A stretch of 39,384 bases of DNA. Origin: Gemmatimonadota bacterium. GTDB taxonomy: Bacteria > Gemmatimonadota > Gemmatimonadetes > Longimicrobiales > Gaopeijiaceae. Below, piece by piece: positions 25,375-33,572 of this stretch; positions within the stretch are counted from its first letter, which is position 1, and each line of letters opens with the position of its first letter. The notes beneath the pieces were generated by a model, which had not been told where the DNA came from, searched no databases, and saw only the letters and a program-made list of their open reading frames with translations. The translations under genes and the position numbers were made by a program. The DNA lies in assembly GCA_003562075.1 (NCBI GenBank), contig PWWP01000263.1:1-39384 (forward strand). Direction: 5' to 3'.

Positions 25375-28300
25375 ATGCTTGACCGACTCATCCACGAGAG
25401 TATTCGGGGACGCCTGGCCGTCATCGTCATCACGGCCATCCTCCTGGTGAGCGGGGTGGTCCTCACCGGGGACATGTCTGTGGACGTCCTTCCGGACCTG
25501 TCCTCGCCGGTCGTCACCGTCATCACAGAGGCTCCGGGCATGCCTCCGGAGGAGGTGGAGCAGATGATCACCCACCCGGTGGAGGTGGCCGTGGTGGGAT
25601 CGGAGGGGGTGCGGCGGGTAAATTCCACCTCCATCCAGGGATTCTCGTCGGTTCAGGTGGAGTTCGACTGGGACGTGGGGGTGAATGAGGCTCGCCAGAC
25701 AGTGACGGAGCGCCTCCAGGGACTGGGGGAGCGGCTTCCGGATCGAGCCGGGGTGCCCTTCCTCGCTCCAGTCACCTCCATCATGGGCGAGATCATGCTG
25801 GTGGGGTTCACGGCGGATACGACCTCGCTGCGGGACCTTCGGACTCTGGTGGATTTTACGGTTCGGAGAGAGTTGCTGGCCATGCCCGGGGTGGCGGCAA
25901 TCTCGGTATATGGTGGGGAGCGGGAGGAGTGGGTGGTGGAGCCCGATCCCCTTCTCATGCAGGAGACGGGGATCACCCTGCAGGAGATCGTCCGGGCTGC
26001 CGCCGCGTCCTCCGCCACCATCACCGGCGGGGTCTTCAACTCCTCGGGCATGGAGTACCCGATCCGGGGCTTCGGTCGGGTGGGGCGGAGTCAGGATCTG
26101 GAATCGGCCGTCGTGCGAGCTTTTCCAGGCGAGCCCCCGGTGCTCCTCGGGGATGTGGCGGCAGTAGGGCCCCAGTCGGCCCTGCCCATCGGAGGAGCTT
26201 CGGTGAATGCCCAGTCGGGTATCGTCCTGGTCATCAGCAAGGAGCCGGCGGCCAACACGGTAAGCCTGACCCGACAGATCGAGGACCGCCTGGAGGCCAT
26301 GGCGGGCACGCTACCGGGTGACGTGATCATCTACCCTGAGCTCTTCCAACAGGCCCACTTTATCGACATCGCGATCGGGAATGTGACCCAGGCCCTCCTT
26401 CTGAGTGGACTTCTGGTCGTCTTCATCCTCTTTGCCTTCCTGGCCAACTGGCGGACCACTGTCATCTCGCTGGTGGCCATTCCCACCTCTGTCATCCTGG
26501 CGGTGCTGGTCCTGCGAGCCTCGGGGATGACCTTCAACACCATGACGCTGGGTGGGATCGCCATTGCCATCGGCGTCCTGGTGGATGACGCCATCGTCTT
26601 CGTAGAGAACGTCTTCCGACGACTTCAGGAGAACCGGGCTCGCCCCGAATTCGAGCGGGACCCCTTCCTCTCCGTGGTCTACGAGGCGGCCCAGGAGATC
26701 AAGGGACCCATCGTCCTGGCCAACTTCACCATTGTGGTGGTCTTCCTCCCTCTCCTCTTCCTCACGGGCCTGGAGGGGCGTCTCCTGCTTCCCCTGGGGA
26801 TTGCCTATGTGGCCACCATCGTGGCCTCCCTTCTGGTGGCCCTGACCCTGACGCCGGCCATGAGTGCCTGGCTCCTGGAAGCGCCGGGGAAGGCACAGCA
26901 AGAGGGGAGCTGGCTGGCCCAGCGACTTCAGGCCCTCTACCGGCCGATCCTGGACGCCTCCTTCCGCTGGCGAGGGCCCATCCTGGCGGGGGTAGGGGTC
27001 CTTCTCCTGGGATCCCTGGCTCTGGTCCCCGGGCTGGGCCGTTCGTTCCTGCCCGAGTTCAACGAAGGGACCCTGAATGTGGGGATGGCCACTCTTCCAG
27101 GGACCTCCCTGGAGGAGTCAGACCGGCTGGGGATGGTCGTGGAGGAGGTACTCCTGGCCCATCCCGCCGTCATCTCTACGGCCCGGCGGATGGGCCGGGC
27201 CGAGATGGATGAACACGCCATGGGATCCCATGGGCATGAGCTGGAGGTCCGGTTGGAGGAGGGGGAGTTCCAGATGGAGGTCCTCATGGAGGAGCTCCGG
27301 GAGGCGTTGGAGGTCGTCCCGGGGATCAACGTGTCCCTGGATCAGCCCATTACCCACCGCATCGACCACATGCTGACCGGCGTCCGGACGAACCTGGCTG
27401 TGAAGGTCTATGGGCCGGAGCGGGACCACCTCCAGGCCCTGAGTCGGCAGGTGGAGGGGATCCTGGAAGAAGATGGGAGCGTCCGGGACATCCTGACCGA
27501 CGAGCAGACCGATGTGCCTCAGCTACAAGTCCTCCCGGATCGAGAGCTCCTGGCCCTCCATGGTCTGTCCATGGCCGGGTTTGGCGAGTTGGTGGAGACG
27601 GCCTTTGCAGGCCGTATTGTGGATCAGGTCTACCTGGACCCGGCGATCTTCGATCTGGTGGTGCGATTCCCCCTTGCCTACCGCGAGAGTCCCGAGTCCA
27701 TTGCTCGGACCCCGGTGGAGCTTCCCAATGGTGGATGGATCCGGATGGGTGATCTGGCGGATGTGCGGGTCAGCTACGCCCCCAATTCCATCTCCCGGGA
27801 GAACGCCAGCCGGATGCTGGTCACCCAGGCCAACGTGGTGGGGGGCGACCTCCGGGGTACAGTCCAGCGGCTCCGGGATGCGGTGGACCAGGAGCTGGAG
27901 CTGGGAGGTGGATATCTGGTCTCCTTCGAAGGACAATTCGAGCAGGAGGAGGCCGCCACCCGAACGATCCTCCTGGTGAGCCTCCTCTCTCTCCTCCTGA
28001 TCTTCCTGGCCCTCTATCTCCAGTTCGGATCTACAGCGCAGGCGTTTCTGATCCTGGTGAACCTGCCTCTGGCTCTGGTGGGGGGGATCCTGGTGATCCG
28101 CTTCGGGGATGGGATTCTGAGCATCGCAGGCCTCATCGGCTTCATCACCCTGTTCGGTATCGCTGTCCGGAACGGGATCATCCTGATTGCCGAGTACAAT
28201 CGGTTGATCCAGGAGGAGGGGAAAAGCGCCCGCGAGGCGGTTCGGGCGGGGTCTGTCCCCCGCCTCCAGCCCATCCTCATGACCGTGATGACCACAGCGT

Positions 28301-28473
28301 TGGCTCTTCTCCCACTGGTCCTGGCTGCCAATCAGCCTGGCAATGAGATCCAGGGCCCCATGGCTGGGGTGATTCTGGGCGGACTGGTGTCGGCGACCCT
28401 CCTGAACATGATCGTGGTCCCCCTCCTCTTCGACTGGTACTTCGGACGGGAGTTGGGCATGGAAGAGGCGTGA
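25375..28473 (+). CDS. heavy-metal efflux RND pump (CusA/CzcA family)
   Basis: A 1032-residue inner-membrane RND transporter of the heavy-metal efflux (HME) family, with 12 expected helices and two large periplasmic loops. Family motifs: SVDVLPDLSSPVVTVITEAPG, FAGRIVDQVYLD, and RIDHMLTGVRTNLAVKVYG in the metal-binding cleft. TM4 has IAIGVLVDDAIVFVEN with D404 and E411, matching the CusA proton-relay Asp and Glu. The CusA TM11 lysine is replaced (RLQPILMT), and the first CzcA DFG Asp is absent. In the cleft the residue aligned with CusA M623 is His (HML). These place it between the classic Cus and Czc types, so the cation is left open. The ATG follows a GGAAGGG site. Confidence 0.93.
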   Translation: MLDRLIHESIRGRLAVIVITAILLVSGVVLTGDMSVDVLPDLSSPVVTVITEAPGMPPEEVEQMITHPVEVAVVGSEGVRRVNSTSIQGFSSVQVEFDWDVGVNEARQTVTERLQGLGERLPDRAGVPFLAPVTSIMGEIMLVGFTADTTSLRDLRTLVDFTVRRELLAMPGVAAISVYGGEREEWVVEPDPLLMQETGITLQEIVRAAAASSATITGGVFNSSGMEYPIRGFGRVGRSQDLESAVVRAFPGEPPVLLGDVAAVGPQSALPIGGASVNAQSGIVLVISKEPAANTVSLTRQIEDRLEAMAGTLPGDVIIYPELFQQAHFIDIAIGNVTQALLLSGLLVVFILFAFLANWRTTVISLVAIPTSVILAVLVLRASGMTFNTMTLGGIAIAIGVLVDDAIVFVENVFRRLQENRARPEFERDPFLSVVYEAAQEIKGPIVLANFTIVVVFLPLLFLTGLEGRLLLPLGIAYVATIVASLLVALTLTPAMSAWLLEAPGKAQQEGSWLAQRLQALYRPILDASFRWRGPILAGVGVLLLGSLALVPGLGRSFLPEFNEGTLNVGMATLPGTSLEESDRLGMVVEEVLLAHPAVISTARRMGRAEMDEHAMGSHGHELEVRLEEGEFQMEVLMEELREALEVVPGINVSLDQPITHRIDHMLTGVRTNLAVKVYGPERDHLQALSRQVEGILEEDGSVRDILTDEQTDVPQLQVLPDRELLALHGLSMAGFGELVETAFAGRIVDQVYLDPAIFDLVVRFPLAYRESPESIARTPVELPNGGWIRMGDLADVRVSYAPNSISRENASRMLVTQANVVGGDLRGTVQRLRDAVDQELELGGGYLVSFEGQFEQEEAATRTILLVSLLSLLLIFLALYLQFGSTAQAFLILVNLPLALVGGILVIRFGDGILSIAGLIGFITLFGIAVRNGIILIAEYNRLIQEEGKSAREAVRAGSVPRLQPILMTVMTTALALLPLVLAANQPGNEIQGPMAGVILGGLVSATLLNMIVVPLLFDWYFGRELGMEEA

Positions 28474-28491
28474 ATCCCCCTGGTCACAGAC

Positions 28492-29766
28492 TCAGTCCAC
28501 CGGCTCCATCCGGATGATGGCCGTGGTTCCACCGCCCTGACGGTCGTCGAAGGCCACGTAGATATACCCGTCCGGTCCCTGCCGCACGTCCCGGATGCGC
28601 CCGAGCCCGAAGAGGAGGGGGCGACGCTCCAGCCGTCCCACCTCGTACCCGTCCTCTCTCAGGATCAGGGGGAGACGGTGGAGCTGCTGGCCTGCCAGGC
28701 CACCTACGAACACGTGCCCCTTCCATTCGGGGAAGGCGTCGCCGGTATAGACCATGAGCCCCGAGGTTGCGATGGAGGGTGTCCAGAACTGGACCGGTTG
28801 CTCCATCCCCTCCTGGTGGGTCCCATCGTGGATCTTGGCCCCACCGTACTGGACCCCGTAGCCGATGACGGGCCATCCGTAGTTTCGGCCTGGGAGGATC
28901 AGGTTCAGCTCATCGCCTCCCTGGGGGCCGTGCTCGGTTTGCCACAGGCTTCCCGTCTCAGGGTGGAGAGCCAGCCCCTGGGGGTTCCTGTGTCCGTAGC
29001 TCCAGATCTCGGGGAGGGCCCCATCCTGCCCCACGAAGGGGTTGTCCTGGGGCACCCTGCCGTCGTCGTGGAGTCGGACGATGGTTCCGATATGATCCGT
29101 CAGGGACTGGGCCGGGGAGCCAGCCAGGTCATCGGGGTCGGGGCGGGAGCCCCGGTCACCGATGGTGACGAAGAGGTAACCCTCGTGGTCAAAGACCAGA
29201 CGAGACCCGAAATGGCTGCCCCCAGGACCCCAGGCCTGGGCTTCGAAGATCTCTTCCACATCCTGTAACTCCATTCCCACCAGCCGGCCTCGGGACACGG
29301 CGGTGGTGGCTTCGGAGCGATCTTCGTTGGGCTTGGAATAGCTCAGGTAGATCAGCTGGTTTGCCTCGAAGTCCGGGTGGAGCGTTACGTCCAGGAGGCC
29401 ACCCTGCCCCTGATACCTGACTTCCGGGATCCCGGCGATAGGGTCAGGATCCAGCACGCCATCCCGGACCATGCGGAGCTGACCGATCCGTTCGGTGACC
29501 AGCATCTCTCCCGAGGGGAGGAAGGCCATGGACCATGGGTCCTGCAGGTCGTCCACCACCGTCACGACCCGGTAGTCGTGCAGCTCCGAGTCGAAGATCC
29601 GGGCATCCTGGGCTGTGAGGCCCTGGGGGGCGGAACTCAGCAGGAGGACGGAGGCTGCGGTGGCCACGAGGCGCGAACCGGCCGTCCGAGGCGTCTTCGC
29701 TCGGCGGCAATGGACCGCGGACGGGTGGCTACCGCCAGGAAGGTGGTGGGACAGGGAAGCGGGCAT
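28492..29766 (-). CDS. PQQ-dependent sugar dehydrogenase (soluble aldose dehydrogenase, YliI/Asd family), paralog 1
   Basis: A 424-residue secreted beta-propeller enzyme of the glucose/sorbosone dehydrogenase family. Characteristic segments: LQDPWSMAFLPSGEMLVTER, QGQGGLLDVTLHPDF, SYGHRNPQGLALHPETG, WQTEHGPQGGDELNLI, GRNYGWPVIGYG and GLGRIRDVRQGPDG. It oxidises aldoses or related aldehydes with PQQ, passing electrons to a periplasmic acceptor. A basic n-region and a hydrophobic stretch (LVATAASVLLLSSAPQGLTAQ) form a long signal peptide. It ends 18 bp from the 3' end of the metal pump gene. A second family member is encoded at 38072-39226. No PQQ biosynthesis gene is in the window. Confidence 0.92.
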   Translation of the reverse strand: MPASLSHHLPGGSHPSAVHCRRAKTPRTAGSRLVATAASVLLLSSAPQGLTAQDARIFDSELHDYRVVTVVDDLQDPWSMAFLPSGEMLVTERIGQLRMVRDGVLDPDPIAGIPEVRYQGQGGLLDVTLHPDFEANQLIYLSYSKPNEDRSEATTAVSRGRLVGMELQDVEEIFEAQAWGPGGSHFGSRLVFDHEGYLFVTIGDRGSRPDPDDLAGSPAQSLTDHIGTIVRLHDDGRVPQDNPFVGQDGALPEIWSYGHRNPQGLALHPETGSLWQTEHGPQGGDELNLILPGRNYGWPVIGYGVQYGGAKIHDGTHQEGMEQPVQFWTPSIATSGLMVYTGDAFPEWKGHVFVGGLAGQQLHRLPLILREDGYEVGRLERRPLLFGLGRIRDVRQGPDGYIYVAFDDRQGGGTTAIIRMEPVD

Positions 29767-29861
29767 GGGACAAGTCCGTTAGATGGGTGGATCGACCCTG
29801 GAAACTACCGTCAACAGGCTTGTCCGGCGAGGTCCTCTGAGCCGGGTTCCCAGGAGGGTTG

Positions 29862-29902
29862 GCCGCCTGCACCTCTGGAGCCCTGTACTTCCTCAATGGC
29901 CT
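29862..29902. repeat. possible decayed copy of the palindromic repeat
   Basis: In the spacer between the sugar dehydrogenase and the GGDEF/EAL gene, tacttcctcaatggcct matches 14 of 17 bases of the right arm of the palindromic repeat. It is preceded by gccgcct and ctggagccctg, which resemble the repeat interior in the same order. No convincing left arm is seen. Low confidence. Confidence 0.3.
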
Positions 29903-29910
29903 CTTGAGGC

Positions 29911-31389
29911 TCAAGGGAATGAAGCTGGAACCAGGTCGCTGGCCGGGATCGGTGCACCGAAGAGATATCCCTGAGCGTAGTCGCATCCTGCCTGCAGAAG
30001 CAGTTGGCGTTCCAGCGTCGTCTCCACTCCGATAGCGATGGTCCGGAGTCCCAGTTCACCGGCCATCCCTATGAAGGCGTGAACGATGGCCTGATCCACC
30101 GCACACTGGCCCAGGTTGTGGATCAGGCTTCGGGTCACCTTGATGTAGTCCACCGGTAGGGATCGAAGACAGGACAGTGCAGAAGGGTCCAGGTCGAAGT
30201 CTCCGAGAGCGATCTCCAGTCCAACCGAGCGCAGGTCACCAAGTGCTTCCCCAAGCCAGCCCATGGACTCGGGGTCCAGCCCTCGTGGCAACTCGAGAAT
30301 GAGGGAGCCGGCCGGCAGGTCCGATCTGCGTACCTGAGCAGCCAGGGTCGAGAGCGCCGCCGGGTTCAGGCATTCGACCAGCGATCGATTGATGGCGATG
30401 GCTGGTAGCGGATCCGCTCGAACATCTTGCCAGCGCCGGACCAGAGAGACGGCTTCCTCCAGGACCCAGTCTCCCAGCCCCACCATGAGTCCTCGATCCT
30501 CGGCCAGAGAAAGGAAGTCGGCAGGTTCCAGGAGGCCTCGGCGGGGGTGCCGCCAGCGGAGGAGTGCCTCGGCCTTGACCATCCGACTGCTGGTCAGGTC
30601 GACGATGGGCTGGAGGAAGAGTTCCAGCTCGTCCCGCTCCAGTGCCTGGGCCAATTCGTCGGTGAGCTGTTGCCGGCCCAGAGCCGCAGCCTGCAGTTGG
30701 GGAGTGAAGTAGGCGAAGCGGTCCTTCCCTCCGGTCTTGGCGGCGTACATAGCCTGATCGGCCTGCCGGAGGAGGTCGTCCAGCCTGGTGCCGTCGGCTG
30801 GAGCCAGGGTGATCCCCACACTGGCGGACACACTGGCGGTCCGGCCCTGGAGGTGAAGGGGGTGGGCCAGGGCCTGCAACACCTTCTCGGCCACCGCGCC
30901 GGCACCGGCGGCGTCTTGGAGTCCTGAGATGAGGATGGCGAACTCATCGCCACCAAGGCGTCCGGCGGTGTCCGACTCCCGGATGCAGCTCTGGATCCGC
31001 CGGGCTGCTTCCTCAAGGACCTGATCCCCGGCGGTATGTCCCAGGCGGTCGTTCACCTCCTTGAAGCCGTCCAGGTCCACAAAGAGGAGGGCTAGCGCCT
31101 CTCCCGTTCGGTTCAGCCGGTGAAGCGATTCGGTCAACCGGTCCAGGAAGAGATATCGGTTGGGGAGGCCGGTCAGAGGATCATAATTGGCTCGACTCCA
31201 GAGCTCGCGGCGGTTCGGTCCCCCACCTTCACGGGTGGCTCTCTGGGCCTGCCGGAGCAAGCGCTTCTGACGGCGGACACGGGCCCGACGGCGACCAATC
31301 ATTCCTGTGCGGTTGTCTTCAGGAGGGTTGGGCGATGGCGTGCCTGAAACCCGGGTGGAATGGGGCCGAAGGTCAGAGGGCTCATGCAT
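29911..31389 (-). CDS. GGDEF/EAL protein with intact cyclase motif and degenerate EAL domain
   Basis: A 492-residue cytoplasmic protein with no membrane segment. The N-terminus is basic and disordered (IGRRRARVRRQKRLLRQ). The GGDEF domain has an intact signature at 146-150 and an I-site RESD at 137-140, exactly five residues before it, so c-di-GMP synthesis with product inhibition is expected. The EAL domain keeps EAL (274-276), N334, E366, D397, K417 and Q473. It has lost key residues: the EXXE second Glu is R369, DDFG is GDFD (G396), KID is KVT (T419) and the AEGVE Glu is I453. Hydrolysis is therefore unlikely; the domain may bind c-di-GMP or be structural. ATG 31389 has AGGAG ten bases upstream. 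Confidence 0.9.
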   Translation of the reverse strand: MHEPSDLRPHSTRVSGTPSPNPPEDNRTGMIGRRRARVRRQKRLLRQAQRATREGGGPNRRELWSRANYDPLTGLPNRYLFLDRLTESLHRLNRTGEALALLFVDLDGFKEVNDRLGHTAGDQVLEEAARRIQSCIRESDTAGRLGGDEFAILISGLQDAAGAGAVAEKVLQALAHPLHLQGRTASVSASVGITLAPADGTRLDDLLRQADQAMYAAKTGGKDRFAYFTPQLQAAALGRQQLTDELAQALERDELELFLQPIVDLTSSRMVKAEALLRWRHPRRGLLEPADFLSLAEDRGLMVGLGDWVLEEAVSLVRRWQDVRADPLPAIAINRSLVECLNPAALSTLAAQVRRSDLPAGSLILELPRGLDPESMGWLGEALGDLRSVGLEIALGDFDLDPSALSCLRSLPVDYIKVTRSLIHNLGQCAVDQAIVHAFIGMAGELGLRTIAIGVETTLERQLLLQAGCDYAQGYLFGAPIPASDLVPASFP

Positions 31390-31537
31390 GGTCGCCCCGA
31401 CTCCTGGCGGGGGGCCTCCGGAGAGGGAATCCGTAGGTGGAGAACTCTCTACGTCAGTATACGGTGGGGGAACGGCGTGCGGAACAAGAAAATCTGCCTC
31501 CCCGAGGCACGAAGAGCCGGATCATGACGGAGAGCCA

Positions 31538-31711
31538 TCAGACCGGGGGGCGTCCCCGCACAGCCCGGGCGAGGAAGGAGATGACCAGGAGAATCAGGAA
31601 GACGACGAAGAGGATCTGAGCAATCCCTGCCGAAGCCCCTGCGATCCCCGAGAATCCCAGGAAACCCGCGATGAGAGCCAATACCAGAAACGCCAGTGCC
31701 CATCCCAACAT
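31538..31711 (-). CDS. DUF1328 small membrane protein (YtjA family)
   Basis: A 57-residue, two-helix inner-membrane protein. The opening [20 protein letters not shown] and the [15 protein letters not shown] stretch are the DUF1328 (YtjA) signature. Family members are small membrane proteins of unknown function, sometimes stress-induced. The start is set at ATG 31711, nine bases after GGGAG; the in-frame ATG three codons earlier is too close to that site, and the longer upstream extension is not family sequence. It lies 148 bp upstream of the GGDEF/EAL gene on the same strand. Confidence 0.88.
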   Translation of the reverse strand: MLGWALAFLVLALIAGFLGFSGIAGASAGIAQILFVVFLILLVISFLARAVRGRPPV

Positions 31712-31818
31712 TATGTCCATCTCCCGTTCCAGGCCGCGACAATTGCGTATGTGACAACATGTTAAAGCAGGAGGTGTGCCGATCCCCGACCTGGAAGGGA
31801 GAACGACGAGGGCTTTGG

Positions 31819-31846
31819 TATCTACAGTTCCGCAAGGTGCTGGCAA
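31819..31846 (-). promoter_or_regulatory. candidate sigma-70 promoter for the DUF1328 gene
   Basis: Read on the minus strand: TTGCCA (five of six to TTGACA), a 16-base spacer, then TAGATA (a weak -10). The T-run just upstream of TTGCCA would resemble an UP element. It would give a leader of about 100 bases. Confidence 0.3.
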
Positions 31847-31990
31847 AAAACGACTTGGCTGTCCTGCGGCCACGATCCTGTCTCAGCAGGGGGGCCACCG
31901 ACCCTGAAAACGGCCGGTAGCACGGTCGGGATCCGGGGAAGAATTACCGACTCGCCGGAAGGAGTTTCCGGATCACTTCACCAATTCGCG

Positions 31991-32026
31991 CGGGAAGCGC
32001 CGTCCTTCAGGGCGGGGAGGATGTCA
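31991..32026 (+). mobile_element. solitary IS200/IS605-like right end (TnpB omega-RNA 3' scaffold-like)
   Basis: The run gggaagcgccgtccttcagg continuing gcggggaggatgtca closely resembles the conserved right-end hairpin of many IS200/IS605-family elements, which is also the 3' scaffold of the TnpB-guiding omega-RNA. The hairpin stem is cgccgtcc / gggcgggg around a TTCA loop with one G-G mismatch and a G-U. No tnpA or tnpB, and no left end, is visible within several kb. The 16 bases after it (32027-32042) would be the guide if it is transcribed. This is from memory of the motif, without a search. Confidence 0.5.
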
Positions 32027-32082
32027 ACTTCCGTCCATCCCCGATCGGTGTTCTCAGGGTGCGAGCAAGAGTGCCAATGCCT

Positions 32083-32406
32083 TCAGCCGGCCGGAATCTG
32101 CTGGACTGAATCCCCTTCCCCCGTGTCCTCGGAGAGTGCTGGGGGGGTGAGGTGACTCTGCAGGGTGTCCACGGTGATGAACCGGGCGCATCCTTCCGGA
32201 ATGGTCAGTTCTTCACCATTGGCCCGAGCGACGATGGTCTGCTCTGGATCGGAATCCAGGCACTGGATGACGTCACCGGCGCGGAGTCGGATCCTCCAGC
32301 AAGGCGTCGACGAGAATTCGAATGCGATGAGTCGAACTTTCAACAGGTCGCCCGGGCTGGAGTCGGCGAGGGAACGGGATGAGCGGGGCTCCGACGGCGC
32401 GATCAT
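32083..32406 (-). CDS. small protein of unknown function
   Basis: A 107-residue hydrophilic protein with no signal or membrane helix. The core LLKVRLIAFEFSSTPCWRIRLRAG, then DVIQCLDSD, TIVARANGEELTIPEG and ARFITVD, looks like a small all-beta domain; the C-terminal 25 residues are probably disordered. No family is recognised. The start is set at ATG 32406 because AAGGAG lies seven bases upstream; the longer upstream frame lacks such support. It is a lone minus-strand gene downstream of the secreted lipoprotein gene (295-bp gap). Confidence 0.65.
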   Translation of the reverse strand: MIAPSEPRSSRSLADSSPGDLLKVRLIAFEFSSTPCWRIRLRAGDVIQCLDSDPEQTIVARANGEELTIPEGCARFITVDTLQSHLTPPALSEDTGEGDSVQQIPAG

Positions 32407-32701
32407 TGCGATTCTCCTTGCTGCGCCCGGAGGGGCTGGGACGGTTTGGCACCACCCGTACCGGGAAGGGCTGGAACCACGTATTCCAGCGAGATCCGTG
32501 CCAGGAGGGTGGGTCTGTTGCGGACCATGCAGTAAGGGCTGTACAGGCAAGAGTTCCCCCCTCCCGAGCAGGCTGCCCGAGAGGGGGGAGAGGGTCTTGA
32601 AGAGACAATGCGACCCTGAGTGAGACCTTCTGCCGAGACGTCATGACCTTCAGGGGACATGTCGGCGCAGGAGCCCCTGGGTCGGTCAGGGGCGACAAGG
32701 G

Positions 32702-33343
32702 TCAGCGGACGGTGAGACTTGCGGAAGATTCGAACTCTCCACGGGTCACGGCCCCTATGTCAGCCGCATCCTCGGTGAGCCAACTCCTGGAGTTCAGCTC
32801 CAGAACGAGCTCCGTGCTCCCGTCGGTCTGGATCGTCACCGGCTGGGTGGATTCCACCACCATCTCCCCTCCGCCTCCCAGGCTGATGGTCACGAGGGCA
32901 TCGATGAGACCCGTGCCGATGACGGAACCGGCGAGTACATGGGTCTCGGCGTTGTTGATCACCACCCGGGCCCGATCGTAGCTTCGGGCCGCAATCTGAG
33001 CCGAAGCCACGTTCCGGTCTTCTCCGGTCTGAAGCTCGGCCATGGCGGTGACGTCAGTCATCTGCCCCACATCCATCCAGCTTCCGTCCACTTCCACCTG
33101 GACCCGGAGATCGGCCCTGAACTCTCCTTCCACCTGTCCGTCGGCTCCGGAAAGACCGACAACCGAGGCCGGAGAGGTGCTTCCAGGGCCGTTCTCCTGG
33201 TCCTGAATCACGGCGTGGAGGGTACCCTCCTCCTGATTCGGACCTGTAGGATCGTCATCGCTGCAGGCCGAGAGGGGCAGGATGAGAAGGGACAGAAGCG
33301 TGGCAGTGCGGAGGAGCCGAGGGGCAGAATCAGAGACCGTCAT
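32702..33343 (-). CDS. secreted lipoprotein of unknown function
   Basis: A 213-residue predicted lipoprotein. The signal LLRTATLLSLLILPLSAC is followed by Ser-Asp-Asp-Asp-Pro-Thr-Gly-Pro, a linker style common in Gemmatimonadota lipoproteins. The mature part appears beta-rich: HAVIQDQENG, VEGEFRADLRVQVEVDGSW, RARVVINNAETHVLAGSVIGTGLIDALVTISLGGG, STELVLELNSRSW. No named domain is recognised. The start is set at ATG 33343 with GGAGGT six bases upstream, not at the track's longer frame, and a promoter candidate at 33469-33496 lies upstream of this start, consistent with it. Confidence 0.78.
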   Translation of the reverse strand: MTVSDSAPRLLRTATLLSLLILPLSACSDDDPTGPNQEEGTLHAVIQDQENGPGSTSPASVVGLSGADGQVEGEFRADLRVQVEVDGSWMDVGQMTDVTAMAELQTGEDRNVASAQIAARSYDRARVVINNAETHVLAGSVIGTGLIDALVTISLGGGGEMVVESTQPVTIQTDGSTELVLELNSRSWLTEDAADIGAVTRGEFESSASLTVR

Positions 33344-33468
33344 GTTGTGAACCTCCAGTTGAGGCGTGGTTGGGTGTCTTGTTGTTGCGCCATCCCGAAG
33401 CTGTGCCGGGATCGCCACACCTCTGGAAGGGTCGTGCCATCTCATTCTGAGTCCCCTCAAGTCTCTTC

Positions 33469-33496
33469 TATATAGCGCGTTATGAGATTCTGTGAA
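33469..33496 (-). promoter_or_regulatory. sigma-70-type promoter for the secreted lipoprotein gene
   Basis: Read on the minus strand: TTCACA (five of six to TTGACA), a 16-base spacer, then TATATA (five of six to TATAAT). The expected start of transcription near 33462 leaves a leader of about 120 bases before ATG 33343. Confidence 0.5.
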
Positions 33497-33502
33497 TATT
33501 AT

Positions 33503-33522
33503 GCCCCCAGTAGAGTGGGGGC
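33503..33522. other. stem-loop
   Basis: Perfect 7-bp stem gccccca / tgggggc around a 6-base loop, just upstream of the lipoprotein promoter on the minus strand. Confidence 0.5.
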
Positions 33523-33550
33523 TCCGTTGTGCACTTTCTGCAGGGGGAAG

Positions 33551-33572
33551 GGGAAGGCCTTTCAGCCTTCCC
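33551..33572. other. stem-loop
   Basis: Perfect 8-bp stem gggaaggc / gccttccc around the 6-base loop ctttca. Terminator-like in shape, but no T-run follows on either strand. Confidence 0.5.

Larger units (their letters stand above)
31712..32082. other. 371-bp spacer with a promoter candidate and an IS605-like end
   Basis: No convincing protein gene is seen here. The part nearest the DUF1328 gene is AT-richer and holds a palindromic AACATGTT at 31756-31763 and a candidate minus-strand promoter (31819-31846). The far part holds the solitary IS200/IS605-like right end described separately (31991-32026). A plus-strand open frame at 31696-31920 has no ribosome site and no family resemblance, so it is not called. 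Confidence 0.6.

Noticed and set aside
31696-31920. 74-residue plus-strand frame upstream of the IS605-like end, as a tnpB remnant
   Set aside because: No zinc-finger or RuvC-like TnpB motif appears in its translation.
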